This document shows positions 50,444 through 59,605 of a stretch of 64,000 bases of DNA, one piece after another (position 1 is the stretch's first letter; each line of letters starts with the position of its first letter). A program made the translations under genes and the position numbers. The notes under the pieces were generated by a model. The model had not been told where the DNA came from and did not search any database. It saw nothing but the letters and a program-made list of their open reading frames with translations. The stretch is from Propionibacterium australiense (GTDB taxonomy: Bacteria; Actinomycetota; Actinomycetes; Propionibacteriales; Propionibacteriaceae): contig NZ_RCIV01000002.1 in assembly GCF_003666605.1 (NCBI RefSeq), forward strand, positions 310,001-374,000. The letters are read 5' to 3'.

Positions 50444-53400
50444 CGGGAGTCCTCCCGCGTCCAGACGGGGCATCCACTCCGGTGAGTGCAGGTCCGGCAC
50501 AGCTCGCCCTGGACGGCGGACCAGTCGCCGCTGGCCGCGTGCGTCAGAGCCTCCGCCATGGCGTCATGGATCCACGTCGGGCCACCGCCGGGCGGCGGTT
50601 CGTCCTGCGGCGGGTACGGGTGGTCCGCGATGGCCGGCTGGGCGAGCACCTTGGGCTGCCCGGGCTCCCTGGCGCCCTGCGGAACACGGAGCTGGACGAG
50701 CTCTGCGCCGCCCACTGCGGGCCGAGGACCGGTGAGATCGGTGCAGGCCCCCTCGGCGACGACCAGCTGGTAGGCGCCCAGCTGCAGGTGGGCGGCCACC
50801 TGTTTCCTGGTGGGGACTCGTCGGCCGGTCTTGAAATCGACGACGTGAACGCGTCCGGTGTCCGGTTCGCGCTCGAGCCGGTCGATGGTGCCGCGCAGGA
50901 TGACGGAGCCGCCGGGCAGGTGGAAACGGTGCATGATGGGCACCTCGGCGCCGATGACCTCACGGCCGCGTGGGGCGGCCGACCAGGCGCCGAGGCGGTC
51001 GATCATCTCGTGGGTGCTCCTCAGCTGGGCCCGGCTCTGCCAGGGGCTCTCGAAGCCGACGAAGGCCCAGCACTCCTCGATCCGCTCGTGCTGCCGGGCC
51101 GTGCTCCAGCCGAGGGTCACCGCGTTCTCGGCCATCTTGTGGACGAGTGAGCCGATCGCCGCCTGCGGGCCGGCAGGATCGGGGGCGCCGGCCCTGGCGT
51201 CGAGGAACCAGCGTCTGGGGCACTGGGAGAGCTTCTCGAGGCCGGTGACGCTGACGACGAGTTCCGGACGAGACTGGGACGGGGCGGAGCCGCTGAGGCC
51301 CCCCAGCCCCCACCACGTCGACGCATTCGCGGACCTGACGAGCGGTCTGCCCCGCGGCGAGCTGGCTCCGGCGAGCCCGGCGATGCGTTCGGCTGCCGCA
51401 CGGCGCAGGGCCGGGGACCGGCCAGGGTCCAGCGCGGTTCGGCGCAGTTCACCGACGAGTTCGTCGAGGGTGTTGTTGCGCCGCGCACCACGGTGCTCGT
51501 CTCGTCGTGGTTCGACGCCGAGTTCAGCGATGAAACGGGACGGCGCCGCGCCCTCGGAGCCCTCGCCGGCGACCGCCGTGACCAGCAGCGAGTCGGCGGC
51601 ACGGCTGGCCGCGAGAGCGACCAGCCGGCGCTCCTGCCGCACCCATTCCACGGCCGCCTCCAGCCCGTCGCTGTCCTGCCCCGTCGTGTCGGCCGGATCA
51701 CCGATCGCCTCTGCCAGCAGCAGGCCCGCGCCGCCCCGTCGTCCGGGCCAGTCACCCTCGACGAGATCGATGAGGGCGACCCGGCTCCACTGCCGGCCCC
51801 TGGTGCGGTGCGCGGTGATGACCTGCACCCCCCTGCCCCGCGGATCGGACTCTCGGCTCCGGTCACCGGGGATCTCCTGGCCGTTGATCTCGGTCACGAG
51901 AGCGCGCAGCGCCTTTCCGCCCTCCAGGCTGTCGTGCCGGGCGGCGAGGTCGAACAGGGCGCACAGGGCATCGAGTTCGCGCTGGGCCGACGCGGAGCCC
52001 TCGGAGTCGCCGAGGGCCTCCTCGCGCAGGCGAGCGGGCCAGTCGGTGCCCTGCCACAGGTCCCACAGTACCTCGTAGACGCCCGAACCCTGCCGCAACC
52101 GGCGAGCCGAGCCGCCGAGGACCGCACCCAGTGCCTCGAGCGCCGCAACGGCCGCGTCGTTCTGCACCGCGACTGGGGCATCACCCCTGGCCGCGTCCTC
52201 GTCAGGAACGCCCACTGGCCGGCCGTCCCGTGCCCCGCGCGCTCCTCGCCGGCCCCGTCCTGGGTCCATCGCGGTGGCGGCGGATCGGTGGATCAGGCCG
52301 AGCAGCAACTCATCGGCACCGGTACCGCCGCCATCGCGCCACAGCCGGCGACGCAGCCGGCGCAGGTCCCTGGGTTCCACCAGGCACAGTGGCCCGCCGA
52401 CCAGGGAGAGGACACGGGAGTGGTCGAACCGGCCACCGCTGGCCAGCTCGAGACAGGACTCGGCGGCGGCGACCAGGTGCTGTACGCAGCGCTGCTCGCC
52501 CAGGGCGATGTCATCGCCATCGACGTCGACGGGGACACCGAGCCCCGCCAGCGCCCTCGCGACGAGCGCCAGCTGGCTCCTCCCCGTACGCCCCACGACA
52601 GCCATGTCGGACCAGGCGGTGCCCTGCATGTGGTGATCGCGCAACCACCGTGCGACGGCATCCAGTTGCGCCGCCCAGGTCGGGCACAGGAGGGCGCTGA
52701 CCCCGGGCTGCTCGTCGGCCGCGCTGCCCCGCAGGTGGTCCGGGCCCGTGACGGACACGGCCGATGGCGTCACCCTTCCCGGGTCGGACGCCCCCATCGG
52801 CTCAGATCCGGGCTCGGTGGGATTGTGCGCGAGAACGCCGCTGACGGCTGCCAGCACATCCGGGGCGCTGCGGTGGTTGGACACGAATCCGATGATCTGC
52901 GGCTCCTCCAGCCCTGGCACGGTGAAGCGCCGCGGGAAATCGGCGACCGCCCGCGCATCGGCGCCCCGGAAGGCGAAGACCCGAGTCCCCGGATCGGCGG
53001 TGGCGACCACTGGGACACCGAGCCCGTGCACCTGGGCGAGCAATCCGATCTGTGACCGGTCCAGTTCGGCGAACTCGTCGACGTGGACGCCCTGCACACG
53101 CGCGGAGATCGTGGCCGCGACCCGCTCGTCGAGCAGCAGGAGCCGTGTGCGGTGAACGAGCTCCGCATAGTCCCAGACGCCCTGGCTGTCGAGAACGTCG
53201 AGATATCTCTCGAAGAAACACCCGAGTCCGATCCACTGCGGACGGCCGGTGCGCTCACCCATCTCGATGAGGTCATCGGGGTCGAGACCGTGCTGGCGGG
53301 CGCGGGCCATACCGGTACGGACCTCCTGCGTGAAGGCGCGTGTGCGCAGGGCCGGGCGGACCTCTGGGGGCCACAGTTCCTCGCCGGCGCCAGTGAGCAG

Positions 53401-53769
53401 CTCACGCACCTGCATCTCCTGCTCAGGACCGGTGAGGACCCGCGGAACCGCACCGGGGTCGTCGTAGGGCCCGTACGCCGACTGGAGGGCCAGGCACCAG
53501 CCGGGCACGGTGGTCATGACCGGCGCCCGCTGGGTGCGGCCGATCCGTGCGATGATCTCGGCGCGGAGACGGTGTGCCGCAGGGCGTGACCAGGTGAGCA
53601 CGACGAGCCGGTCAAGACCGGCGCCGGAGGCGACGGCGGCGGCGACGGACTCGACCAGTGCGGTGCTCTTGCCGGTGCCCGGCCCGCCCACCGCCAGGAC
53701 GGCGGCATGCGGTCTCGCAGCGGCCTCGAGGAAGGCCCGCTGCCACCGATCCATCCGCGGCCCAGCCAT
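50440..53769 (-). CDS. adnA: AdnA subunit of helicase-nuclease AdnAB
   Basis: The 1109-residue partner has motif I VGGPGTGKSTALVES (about 27-41), LVVLTWSRPAAHRLRAEI (Ia), VDEFAELDRSQIGLL (II, with DEFAE in place of DEFQD), ATADPGTRVFAFRGAD (III), VITAHRTRGRQWSRVALI (V), and RRLVALAASRAADSLLVTA (VI), a weakened motor as expected for AdnA. The C-terminal nuclease domain has GTIDRLEREPDTG and VVDFKTGRRVP, bracketed by an iron-sulfur type cysteine set: SQCPRRWFLDA and, near the end, CRTCTHRSGC (C-x2-C-x5-C). ATG at 53769 is preferred; an ATG at 53799 is possible. It heads the adnA-adnB operon. Confidence 0.9.
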   Translation of the reverse strand: MAGPRMDRWQRAFLEAAARPHAAVLAVGGPGTGKSTALVESVAAAVASGAGLDRLVVLTWSRPAAHRLRAEIIARIGRTQRAPVMTTVPGWCLALQSAYGPYDDPGAVPRVLTGPEQEMQVRELLTGAGEELWPPEVRPALRTRAFTQEVRTGMARARQHGLDPDDLIEMGERTGRPQWIGLGCFFERYLDVLDSQGVWDYAELVHRTRLLLLDERVAATISARVQGVHVDEFAELDRSQIGLLAQVHGLGVPVVATADPGTRVFAFRGADARAVADFPRRFTVPGLEEPQIIGFVSNHRSAPDVLAAVSGVLAHNPTEPGSEPMGASDPGRVTPSAVSVTGPDHLRGSAADEQPGVSALLCPTWAAQLDAVARWLRDHHMQGTAWSDMAVVGRTGRSQLALVARALAGLGVPVDVDGDDIALGEQRCVQHLVAAAESCLELASGGRFDHSRVLSLVGGPLCLVEPRDLRRLRRRLWRDGGGTGADELLLGLIHRSAATAMDPGRGRRGARGARDGRPVGVPDEDAARGDAPVAVQNDAAVAALEALGAVLGGSARRLRQGSGVYEVLWDLWQGTDWPARLREEALGDSEGSASAQRELDALCALFDLAARHDSLEGGKALRALVTEINGQEIPGDRSRESDPRGRGVQVITAHRTRGRQWSRVALIDLVEGDWPGRRGGAGLLLAEAIGDPADTTGQDSDGLEAAVEWVRQERRLVALAASRAADSLLVTAVAGEGSEGAAPSRFIAELGVEPRRDEHRGARRNNTLDELVGELRRTALDPGRSPALRRAAAERIAGLAGASSPRGRPLVRSANASTWWGLGGLSGSAPSQSRPELVVSVTGLEKLSQCPRRWFLDARAGAPDPAGPQAAIGSLVHKMAENAVTLGWSTARQHERIEECWAFVGFESPWQSRAQLRSTHEMIDRLGAWSAAPRGREVIGAEVPIMHRFHLPGGSVILRGTIDRLEREPDTGRVHVVDFKTGRRVPTRKQVAAHLQLGAYQLVVAEGACTDLTGPRPAVGGAELVQLRVPQGAREPGQPKVLAQPAIADHPYPPQDEPPPGGGPTWIHDAMAEALTHAASGDWSAVQGELCRTCTHRSGCPVWTREDSR

Positions 53770-53870
53770 GGCGACAATGCAAGCACAGACGACGGACATT
53801 TTCCCGTCACGCGCCCCCGTAGCACCACCGGATACCAGGATTAGCGCGGTGACAACGACTTTTTGAGACA

Positions 53871-53908
53871 TCATCCTTCCCAGCACGGCCAGCGGTGTGG
53901 AAGGATGA
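53871..53908. repeat. Inverted repeat between adnA and cspA
   Basis: TCATCCTTCC (53871-53880) and GGAAGGATGA (53899-53908) are perfect 10-bp arms around an 18-nt spacer, about 100 bp upstream of adnA and 120 bp upstream of the csp gene. It could be an operator, a structured 5' leader of the cold-shock mRNA, or both. No other clear elements are seen in the 262-bp divergent region. Confidence 0.5.
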
Positions 53909-54031
53909 GAGCGCTGTCCGCCCCCCGGGACGGCACCGGCTCCGGTCCGTCGCGGAGCTCAACCGGCCACGGACCACGGGACGAGCAGCGGCCCCTCGGC
54001 ACGGGCCCGATAGCAACGATAGGGAGTTCAC

Positions 54032-54238
54032 ATGGCCATTGGAACTGTGAAGTGGTTCAACGCGGAGAAAGGCTACGGTTTCATCGCCGTCGATGGCGCT
54101 GGCGATGATGTCTTCGTCCACTACTCGGCCATCGAGACCAGCGGTTTCCGCTCGCTCGACGAGGGTCAGAAGGTCGAATTCGACGTCTCGCAGAGCCCCA
54201 AGGGGCAACAGGCCGAGCACGTCAAACCACTCAGCTGA
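54032..54238 (+). CDS. Cold-shock protein, CspA family
   Basis: This 68-residue single cold-shock domain has RNP1 KGYGFI (13-18) and RNP2 VFVHY (27-31) and begins [17 protein letters not shown]. It binds single-stranded nucleic acids as an RNA chaperone. GGGAG lies upstream of the ATG and a strong terminator follows 14 bp after the stop. It has a long 5' region, as is usual for csp genes. Confidence 0.95.
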   Translation: MAIGTVKWFNAEKGYGFIAVDGAGDDVFVHYSAIETSGFRSLDEGQKVEFDVSQSPKGQQAEHVKPLS

Positions 54239-54252
54239 CCCAGCGGGTCCCG

Positions 54253-54289
54253 GACGGGAGGCTCCGCCCAGCCGGCGGGGCCTCCCGTC
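54253..54289 (+). terminator. Terminator after the csp gene
   Basis: GACGGGAGGC (54253-54262) pairs perfectly with GCCTCCCGTC (54280-54289). The stem continues with mostly G-C pairs toward a small loop. There is no U-tract. Confidence 0.75.
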
Positions 54290-54448
54290 GTGCTTGTGGT
54301 GGGCCGCTCATCCTCTCGCATAGGATGCTGACGACTCATTCCGGGCCGGACCGGACCCACGGCACACCGGGTCGCCGCACCGCGGCGATTTCCCGTGGAG
54401 GTGCTGCGGGTGCTGAACTGGAGTGCACACGCCGATCAGGGAAATCAG

Positions 54449-55417
54449 ATGACCACTGGACCGCGAGCCACAGAGCGCGATGACCTGCGCCGTGGCCCCG
54501 TGGTGTGGGCTGGCGGCGCCTCGCACGTCGGCACGAAGAATCCACCCAACCAGGACGCACTGGCCGTCGCAGCGACCAACACCGCAGCACACCACAGCGC
54601 GATCGCTGCCGTCTCCGACGGTGTCTCGACCTCCCCGCGTTCCGAGCTGGCCAGCCAGATCGCCGTCGACGCGGCCACCGACTCCCTGATCGACGCGCTC
54701 ACGCGCCACCCGACCGCCAATGATCCCGATGACCTGTGCCTGGCCATGCGCATGGCCGTCCTCACCGCCCAGGACGAGATCGTCACGCAGGCGGGCAACG
54801 ACATCGACGGCTACGCCTGCACGCTGGTCCTCTCCCTCTTCCACCGTGGCCTCATCATCGTCGCCAACGTCGGCGACTCGCGCGCCTACTGGTTCGGTGA
54901 CGGGGGCACGAACATGATCCTCACCACCGACGACTCGATGGCCCAGCTGAGCATCTCGCTCGGCACGCCCCGCGAGATCGCCGAGGCGAGCGCCCAGGCG
55001 CACGCCATCACCAAGTGGCTCGGCCCGAGTTCCCCCGGGCTCGATCCCACCGTCTCGGCCTTCCGCGTCGCTGAATCCGGCTGGCTGATGGTCTGCACCG
55101 ACGGTCTGTGGAACTACGCGTCAGACGCCGACGCACTGCGCCATGTCTTCAACCACCTGCCGGTCAGCGCTGACGCCAGCGCAGAGAAACTGTCGGTCGC
55201 GCTCGTCGACTGGGCCAACGAGCAGGGCGGTCACGACAACATCAGCGTCGGCCTCATCCGCATCGAGGAGGAGGACCTGCGCATCGCACCGGCCCGGGCC
55301 AGGCAGGAGACTCCCTCCCCCGCCCCGCCGAACAGCACCGAGGCCCCACCGAGCCGCGCTCAGGCCGTCGAGCCCGACCCCTACGACACGCCACCCCAGC
55401 CCGAGCTGCCCCTGTGA
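54449..55417 (+). CDS. PP2C-family serine/threonine phosphatase
   Basis: The 322-residue protein begins at the ATG at 54449. It has the metal-binding motifs of PP2C phosphatases: NQDA (34-37), AAVSDGVS (53-60), VANVGDSRAYWFGDGG, LMVCTDGLWNYA and the late GGHDNISVGLI. The tail from about residue 285 is Pro/Ser-rich and disordered. No transmembrane helix or FHA domain is seen, unlike PstP. It probably opposes a Ser/Thr kinase in the cytoplasm. The preceding gap carries only the csp terminator. Confidence 0.92.
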   Translation: MTTGPRATERDDLRRGPVVWAGGASHVGTKNPPNQDALAVAATNTAAHHSAIAAVSDGVSTSPRSELASQIAVDAATDSLIDALTRHPTANDPDDLCLAMRMAVLTAQDEIVTQAGNDIDGYACTLVLSLFHRGLIIVANVGDSRAYWFGDGGTNMILTTDDSMAQLSISLGTPREIAEASAQAHAITKWLGPSSPGLDPTVSAFRVAESGWLMVCTDGLWNYASDADALRHVFNHLPVSADASAEKLSVALVDWANEQGGHDNISVGLIRIEEEDLRIAPARARQETPSPAPPNSTEAPPSRAQAVEPDPYDTPPQPELPL

Positions 55418-55488
55418 GCCCCGCCCCGCGTCGGTCCTGCGCGGGGAGCCGGACGACAGCCTTGAGGCGCGCCGGTACGGTTGAGGCC

Positions 55489-55713
55489 GTGGATATCAAG
55501 ATCGGCATCGAGAACGTCACCCGTGAGTTGTCCATCGAGACGGACCAGTCCCGTGAGGAGATCACTGCCGCCCTCAGCCAGGCCCGCCTGAACGACGGAC
55601 TGCTCACCATCGCCGACTCCAGGGGCCGCCAGGTCGTCGTTCCCGCCTCGCGCATCGCCTACGTCGAGTTCGGTCAGGAGCACGCCCGCCAGGTCGGTTT
55701 CGGCACGATGTGA
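55489..55713 (+). CDS. DUF3107 small protein
   Basis: The 74-residue protein starts at GTG 55489 (reads MDIKIGIENVTRELSIE) and matches DUF3107, an actinobacterial family represented by mycobacterial TB9.4. The C-terminal motif RQVVVPASRIAYVEFG is typical. A -10-like TACGGT ends 7 bp before the GTG, so it may be leaderless. The function is unknown. It is convergent with the ferritin-like gene (20 bp apart), the same neighbourhood seen in mycobacteria. Confidence 0.85.
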   Translation: MDIKIGIENVTRELSIETDQSREEITAALSQARLNDGLLTIADSRGRQVVVPASRIAYVEFGQEHARQVGFGTM

Positions 55714-55733
55714 GTGCCGGGCGCGGCAGCCGC

Positions 55734-56534
55734 TCAGCCACCCAGCCCGAGACGGGCGAGGCGCTTGCCGTGCTCGACCATGAGTTTTTCGAGCAGCTCG
55801 CTCACCACACCCAGCTCGTCGCCGGCGGATGCGATGGTGCCCTCACCGCCCGCCGCGCGGGCGACGAGAGCGGTGAGTTCGACCTGCCGTGCGACGAGGC
55901 GCTGGATCTGACCGATGGCCTCGGCTGCGAAACGCCGGCCGTACAGGGACAGGGCCCCGGTCGCCGTGGGATCGGCGTCGAGGGCCTCGGACAGGGATCG
56001 TCCGGCGAAATCGCTGACGCGCCACGCGGTGGGCCCGGGCTCGATGAGGGCGGCAAGCCGATCATCCAGTCGGCCGCCGATGGCGGCGACGAAATCGGCT
56101 CGCAGGCCATTGACGAGCAGTGCGCGCAGCACGCAGGTGTCCCAGGTACGCGCCCTCGTCGCGCGAGCGAAGGCGTCCAGGGCCTCGCGGTACGGTTCGA
56201 GGGCCTCGACGAGTGTCAGGCCCTGTGCGACGATCTGATCGGCGATGCGCTCGAAGCGCGTGAACTGGTCGGCCGCGAGCGTCGCCACGTCGATGCGCTG
56301 GGACAGCGTCGGGGCCAGCGGGGCAGAGGCCGTGAGCATCTCGAAGTCGACGAGATCGGCCTGGGCGGTGAAACCGAGGAGCTGGACGCCACCGGGAGGC
56401 AGCTCGAGGGGGGCCGGCGGACGGCCCTCGTCGAGTCGACGTTCCGCGGCATTTCGCTGATTGTCTGAGTTGGGGCTCACGGAGCCAACACTAGCGGCCC
56501 GGGAGTCAGCCGGGAGGCGTCGAGGGGTCGTCAT
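55734..56534 (-). CDS. Ferritin-like fold protein (MiaE-like, actinobacterial)
   Basis: The 266-residue protein is mostly helical, with segments matching the actinobacterial ferritin-like family next to DUF3107: LTLVEALEPYREALDAFARATRARTWDTCVLRALLVNGLRADFVAAI and WRVSDFAGRSLSEAL. Possible diiron carboxylate/His ligands are sparse (several Glu in the first and second helices, no clear EXXH), so metal binding is uncertain. The ATG at 56534 has GGAGAG at 8 nt. A GTG at 56480, 7 bp after a TAGTGT -10, is a leaderless alternative. It is divergent from the DEAD-box gene. Confidence 0.8.
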   Translation of the reverse strand: MTTPRRLPADSRAASVGSVSPNSDNQRNAAERRLDEGRPPAPLELPPGGVQLLGFTAQADLVDFEMLTASAPLAPTLSQRIDVATLAADQFTRFERIADQIVAQGLTLVEALEPYREALDAFARATRARTWDTCVLRALLVNGLRADFVAAIGGRLDDRLAALIEPGPTAWRVSDFAGRSLSEALDADPTATGALSLYGRRFAAEAIGQIQRLVARQVELTALVARAAGGEGTIASAGDELGVVSELLEKLMVEHGKRLARLGLGG

Positions 56535-56718
56535 CGGGTAAACTCTCCGTGGCGCACTCCCGTGCGCCGCCTGCGCGAAGCGCCCGGCGGTGCTGGTCGT
56601 TCTCATCAGGCGCACTTCCGGTTCGCACAGCGATCCCGGGCCCCCGGTTTCGCGACACGCTCATGCAGGCCACCGAACAGCTTGTCCTCCGTTGACGCGG
56701 GGGCGGAGAACCGAGTAC

Positions 56719-58212
56719 ATGACCCTTCCGATCACTGATCCCCCGGCCGAGAAGACCACCTTCGCCGAGCTGGGCGTGGAGCCCTCCATCGTCGCCGCAC
56801 TCGCCGATGAGGGAATCGAGCATCCCTTCCCCATCCAGGAGATGGCCATACCGATCGCCCTGGGCGGCGCCGACATGATCGGCCAGGCCCGCACCGGCAC
56901 CGGCAAGACCCTCGCCTTCGGCATCCCGATCCTGCAGCGCATCGTCCTCCCGGGTGAGGAGGGGGCCGAGGATCCGGGGACATCCGGCAAACCGCAGGCG
57001 CTCGTCATGACCCCCACCCGTGAGCTGGCCATGCAGGTCGCCGACGACCTGGCCACCGCTGCGGCCAGGAGCACGGTTCGCATCACCACGATCTACGGTG
57101 GCGTCGGCTACGACGACCAGCTCGCGGCGCTGGCGCGTGGTGTCGACGTCGTCGTGGGCACCCCGGGCCGCCTGCTCGATCTCGTGCACCGCCACGAGCT
57201 CGACCTGTCGCACGTGACGATAGCCGTCCTCGACGAGGCCGACGAGATGCTCGACCTGGGTTTCCTACCCGACGTCGAGGCCCTGCTGGACCGTGCACCG
57301 TCGAGCCGCCAGACACTGATGTTCAGCGCCACCATGCCGGCCGTCATCATGTCCCTGGCGCGCAGCCGTCTCAACCAGCCGGTGCACGTCCGTGCCGAGA
57401 GCCAGAACGCCCAGATGACAGTGCCGCAGACGACCCAGTTCGTCTACCAGGCGCACGAACTGGACAAGCCCGAGATCATCGCCAAGGCGCTCCAGGCCGA
57501 GGGCATGCACAAGATGATGGTCTTCACCCGCACCAAACGCGCAGCCCAGCGACTGTGCGACGACCTGCGCGAACGCGGCTTCGATGCGGCGGGACTGCAC
57601 GGTGACCTGAACCAGGCCCAGCGCGAGAAGACCATGAAACGCTTCCGCGAGAACAAGATCACCGTCCTGGTCTGCACCGACGTCGCCGCCCGCGGCATCG
57701 ACGTCGATGACGTCACGCACGTGGTCAACTACGAGGTGCCCGACAGCCCCGAGCAGTACGTGCACCGCATCGGCCGCACCGGACGGGCCGGCCACGAGGG
57801 CGTCGCCGTGACGCTCGTGGACTGGCAGGACGTCACCCGTTGGAAGGTCATCAACAAGGCCCTCGACCTGGGTTTCCACGACCCGGCCGAGACCTACTCC
57901 ACCAGCGAGCACCTCTTCGCCGACCTGGGCATCCCGGCCGGGACCAAGGGGCGCCTGCCGGGGGCCGGCTCACGCGACGAGATCGAGCGCAGGCATCGCG
58001 CCGAGCGCGCCGAGGACAAGGGCCGGTCCGGCGCACGGGATCGCCACGGGCACGGCGGTAGGCACGGTGACGGCAAGAAGCACCGCGGGGACAAGAAGGA
58101 TGGCGGGAAGAAGGACAAGGACCGCCCGCGCCGCAAGCGCCGCCGCACCCGCAATGGCCGCCCTGTCGAACGGCCCGGTGACGAGGGCGGCAAGCAGGCC
58201 GACAAGAAGTGA
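56719..58212 (+). CDS. DEAD-box ATP-dependent RNA helicase
   Basis: The 497-residue helicase has all core motifs: Q-motif TFAELGV...[14 protein letters not shown] (57-64), [53 protein letters not shown], and [21 protein letters not shown] with [10 protein letters not shown]. After about residue 405 an 85-residue Lys/Arg/Gly/His-rich tail ([19 protein letters not shown] and so on) is probably an RNA-binding arm, as in RhlE/CsdA-type proteins. ATG at 56719 has GGAGAA upstream. It may act in cold-shock RNA remodelling and ribosome assembly. Confidence 0.93.
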   Translation: MTLPITDPPAEKTTFAELGVEPSIVAALADEGIEHPFPIQEMAIPIALGGADMIGQARTGTGKTLAFGIPILQRIVLPGEEGAEDPGTSGKPQALVMTPTRELAMQVADDLATAAARSTVRITTIYGGVGYDDQLAALARGVDVVVGTPGRLLDLVHRHELDLSHVTIAVLDEADEMLDLGFLPDVEALLDRAPSSRQTLMFSATMPAVIMSLARSRLNQPVHVRAESQNAQMTVPQTTQFVYQAHELDKPEIIAKALQAEGMHKMMVFTRTKRAAQRLCDDLRERGFDAAGLHGDLNQAQREKTMKRFRENKITVLVCTDVAARGIDVDDVTHVVNYEVPDSPEQYVHRIGRTGRAGHEGVAVTLVDWQDVTRWKVINKALDLGFHDPAETYSTSEHLFADLGIPAGTKGRLPGAGSRDEIERRHRAERAEDKGRSGARDRHGHGGRHGDGKKHRGDKKDGGKKDKDRPRRKRRRTRNGRPVERPGDEGGKQADKK

Positions 58213-58220
58213 TGACTCCC

Positions 58221-58251
58221 GGTCGTCACCGGTTCGGTCCCGGTGACGACC
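58221..58251. terminator. Bidirectional terminator between DEAD-box helicase and trpS
   Basis: A perfect 12-bp stem (58221-58232 with 58240-58251) has a 7-nt loop and lies between the convergent stops at 58212 and 58264. Confidence 0.8.
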
Positions 58252-58263
58252 TCGGGGCCATCC

Positions 58264-59376
58264 TCAGTAGTTCATCTGCATGGCGGTGCGTACCTCGTCG
58301 AGCGTGGCGTTGGCCACCTCGTTGGCGCGCTCGTTGCCGGCGTGCAGCACCTCACGCAGATAGCCGGGATCGGCCACCAGTTCGGCGCGACGGGCCCTCA
58401 TCGGCGCGAAGTACTCGTTGAGTGCCTCGGTGCAGGCCTTCTTCAGGCCTCCCCCGCCGCCGTCCCCGATCTGCTCGGCCACGGTCTGCGGGCTCTGGCC
58501 GGTTGCCAGCGAGGTGAGCAGCACGAGATTGGAGACCTCGGGACGGTTCACGGGATCGTAGGTGATGTGCCGGTCCGAGTCGGTCTTGGCCTTCTTGATG
58601 AGCCTGGCCGTCTCATCGGCGCTCATGCCGAGTTCGATGGTGTTGCGCCGTGACTTGCTCATCTTCTCGCCGTCCAGGCCAAGGATCGCCGGCGAGGCGC
58701 TGAGCAGGGCGTCCGCCTGCGGGAAGACGGGGGTCTGCGGCACGGCGCGGCCGTATCGCTCGTCGAAACGGCGGGCGATGAGCCGGGTGACCTCGATGTG
58801 CGGCAACTGGTCCTTGCCGACCGGGACGAGATTGGCCTTGCAGAACAGGATGTCGGCGGCCTGGTGGACGGGGAAGGTGAGCATGAGACCGCTCATGGCA
58901 CGATTCCCCGAGCGCTCCAGTTCGTCCTTGACGGTGGGATTGCGGTGCAGCTCGGACTCGGTGACCAGGCTCAGGAAGGGCAGCAGCAGCTGGTTGAGGG
59001 CGGGGACGGCCGAGTGGGTGAAGATCATCGTGCGTTCCGGGTCGATGCCACTGGCCAGGTAGTCGGCGATGCCGCTGAAGACGTTCTCCTGGATGGCGCC
59101 GACGCCCTCACGGTCGTAGATCACCTGGTAATCGGCGATGACGAGCAGCGACTCGACACCGGCGTTCTGCAGCCGCACGCGGTTGGCGATCGAGCCGAAG
59201 TGGTGGCCGATGTGAAGCCGCCCGGTGGGCCGGTCCCCGGTCAGCACCCGGTAACGCTGCGGGTTCTTCTCGATGTCCGCCTCGATGGCGTCACTGCGCT
59301 CCTGGCTGGCGCGCAGCGACGCACCACCGATCGCACCGCTGAGCGGATCCGTCTCGTCCATGGTGGTTTCCGGCAT
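58264..59376 (-). CDS. trpS: Tryptophanyl-tRNA synthetase
   Basis: The 370-residue class I synthetase has the HIGH signature TGRLHIGHHFGS (His55-His58) and the KMSKS loop in GLDGEKMSKSRRN. Other family segments are AVPALNQLLLPFLSLVT, FPVHQAADILFCKANLVPVGKDQLPH and DPVNRPEVSNLVLL. It charges tRNA-Trp in the cytoplasm. ATG at 59376 has AAGGA 6 nt upstream. The longer frame upstream is not supported by a ribosome-binding site. The 229-bp region upstream to the PHP gene has no other gene and shows no tryptophan-rich leader. Confidence 0.95.
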   Translation of the reverse strand: MPETTMDETDPLSGAIGGASLRASQERSDAIEADIEKNPQRYRVLTGDRPTGRLHIGHHFGSIANRVRLQNAGVESLLVIADYQVIYDREGVGAIQENVFSGIADYLASGIDPERTMIFTHSAVPALNQLLLPFLSLVTESELHRNPTVKDELERSGNRAMSGLMLTFPVHQAADILFCKANLVPVGKDQLPHIEVTRLIARRFDERYGRAVPQTPVFPQADALLSASPAILGLDGEKMSKSRRNTIELGMSADETARLIKKAKTDSDRHITYDPVNRPEVSNLVLLTSLATGQSPQTVAEQIGDGGGGGLKKACTEALNEYFAPMRARRAELVADPGYLREVLHAGNERANEVANATLDEVRTAMQMNY

Positions 59377-59605
59377 GATGTCCTTTCCCAGCGCCCCGAC
59401 CGGCGGCCGCCGAGCATGACGAAGAACCGCCTCGGGGCGGCCGTTGTCGTCAGTGGAGAGCTGCACGATGGCCGCGTCAGCGGCACCGCCAGCACCGCGC
59501 ATGCGGCACCGGGGTGCTCGGGCTCATCTGCATGCGGTGCAGTCTACTCGTCCCGGCCCCGGCGGTCCGGCATCAGCCGGCTGGTGGGCACCCGCCGGAC
59601 AGCGC

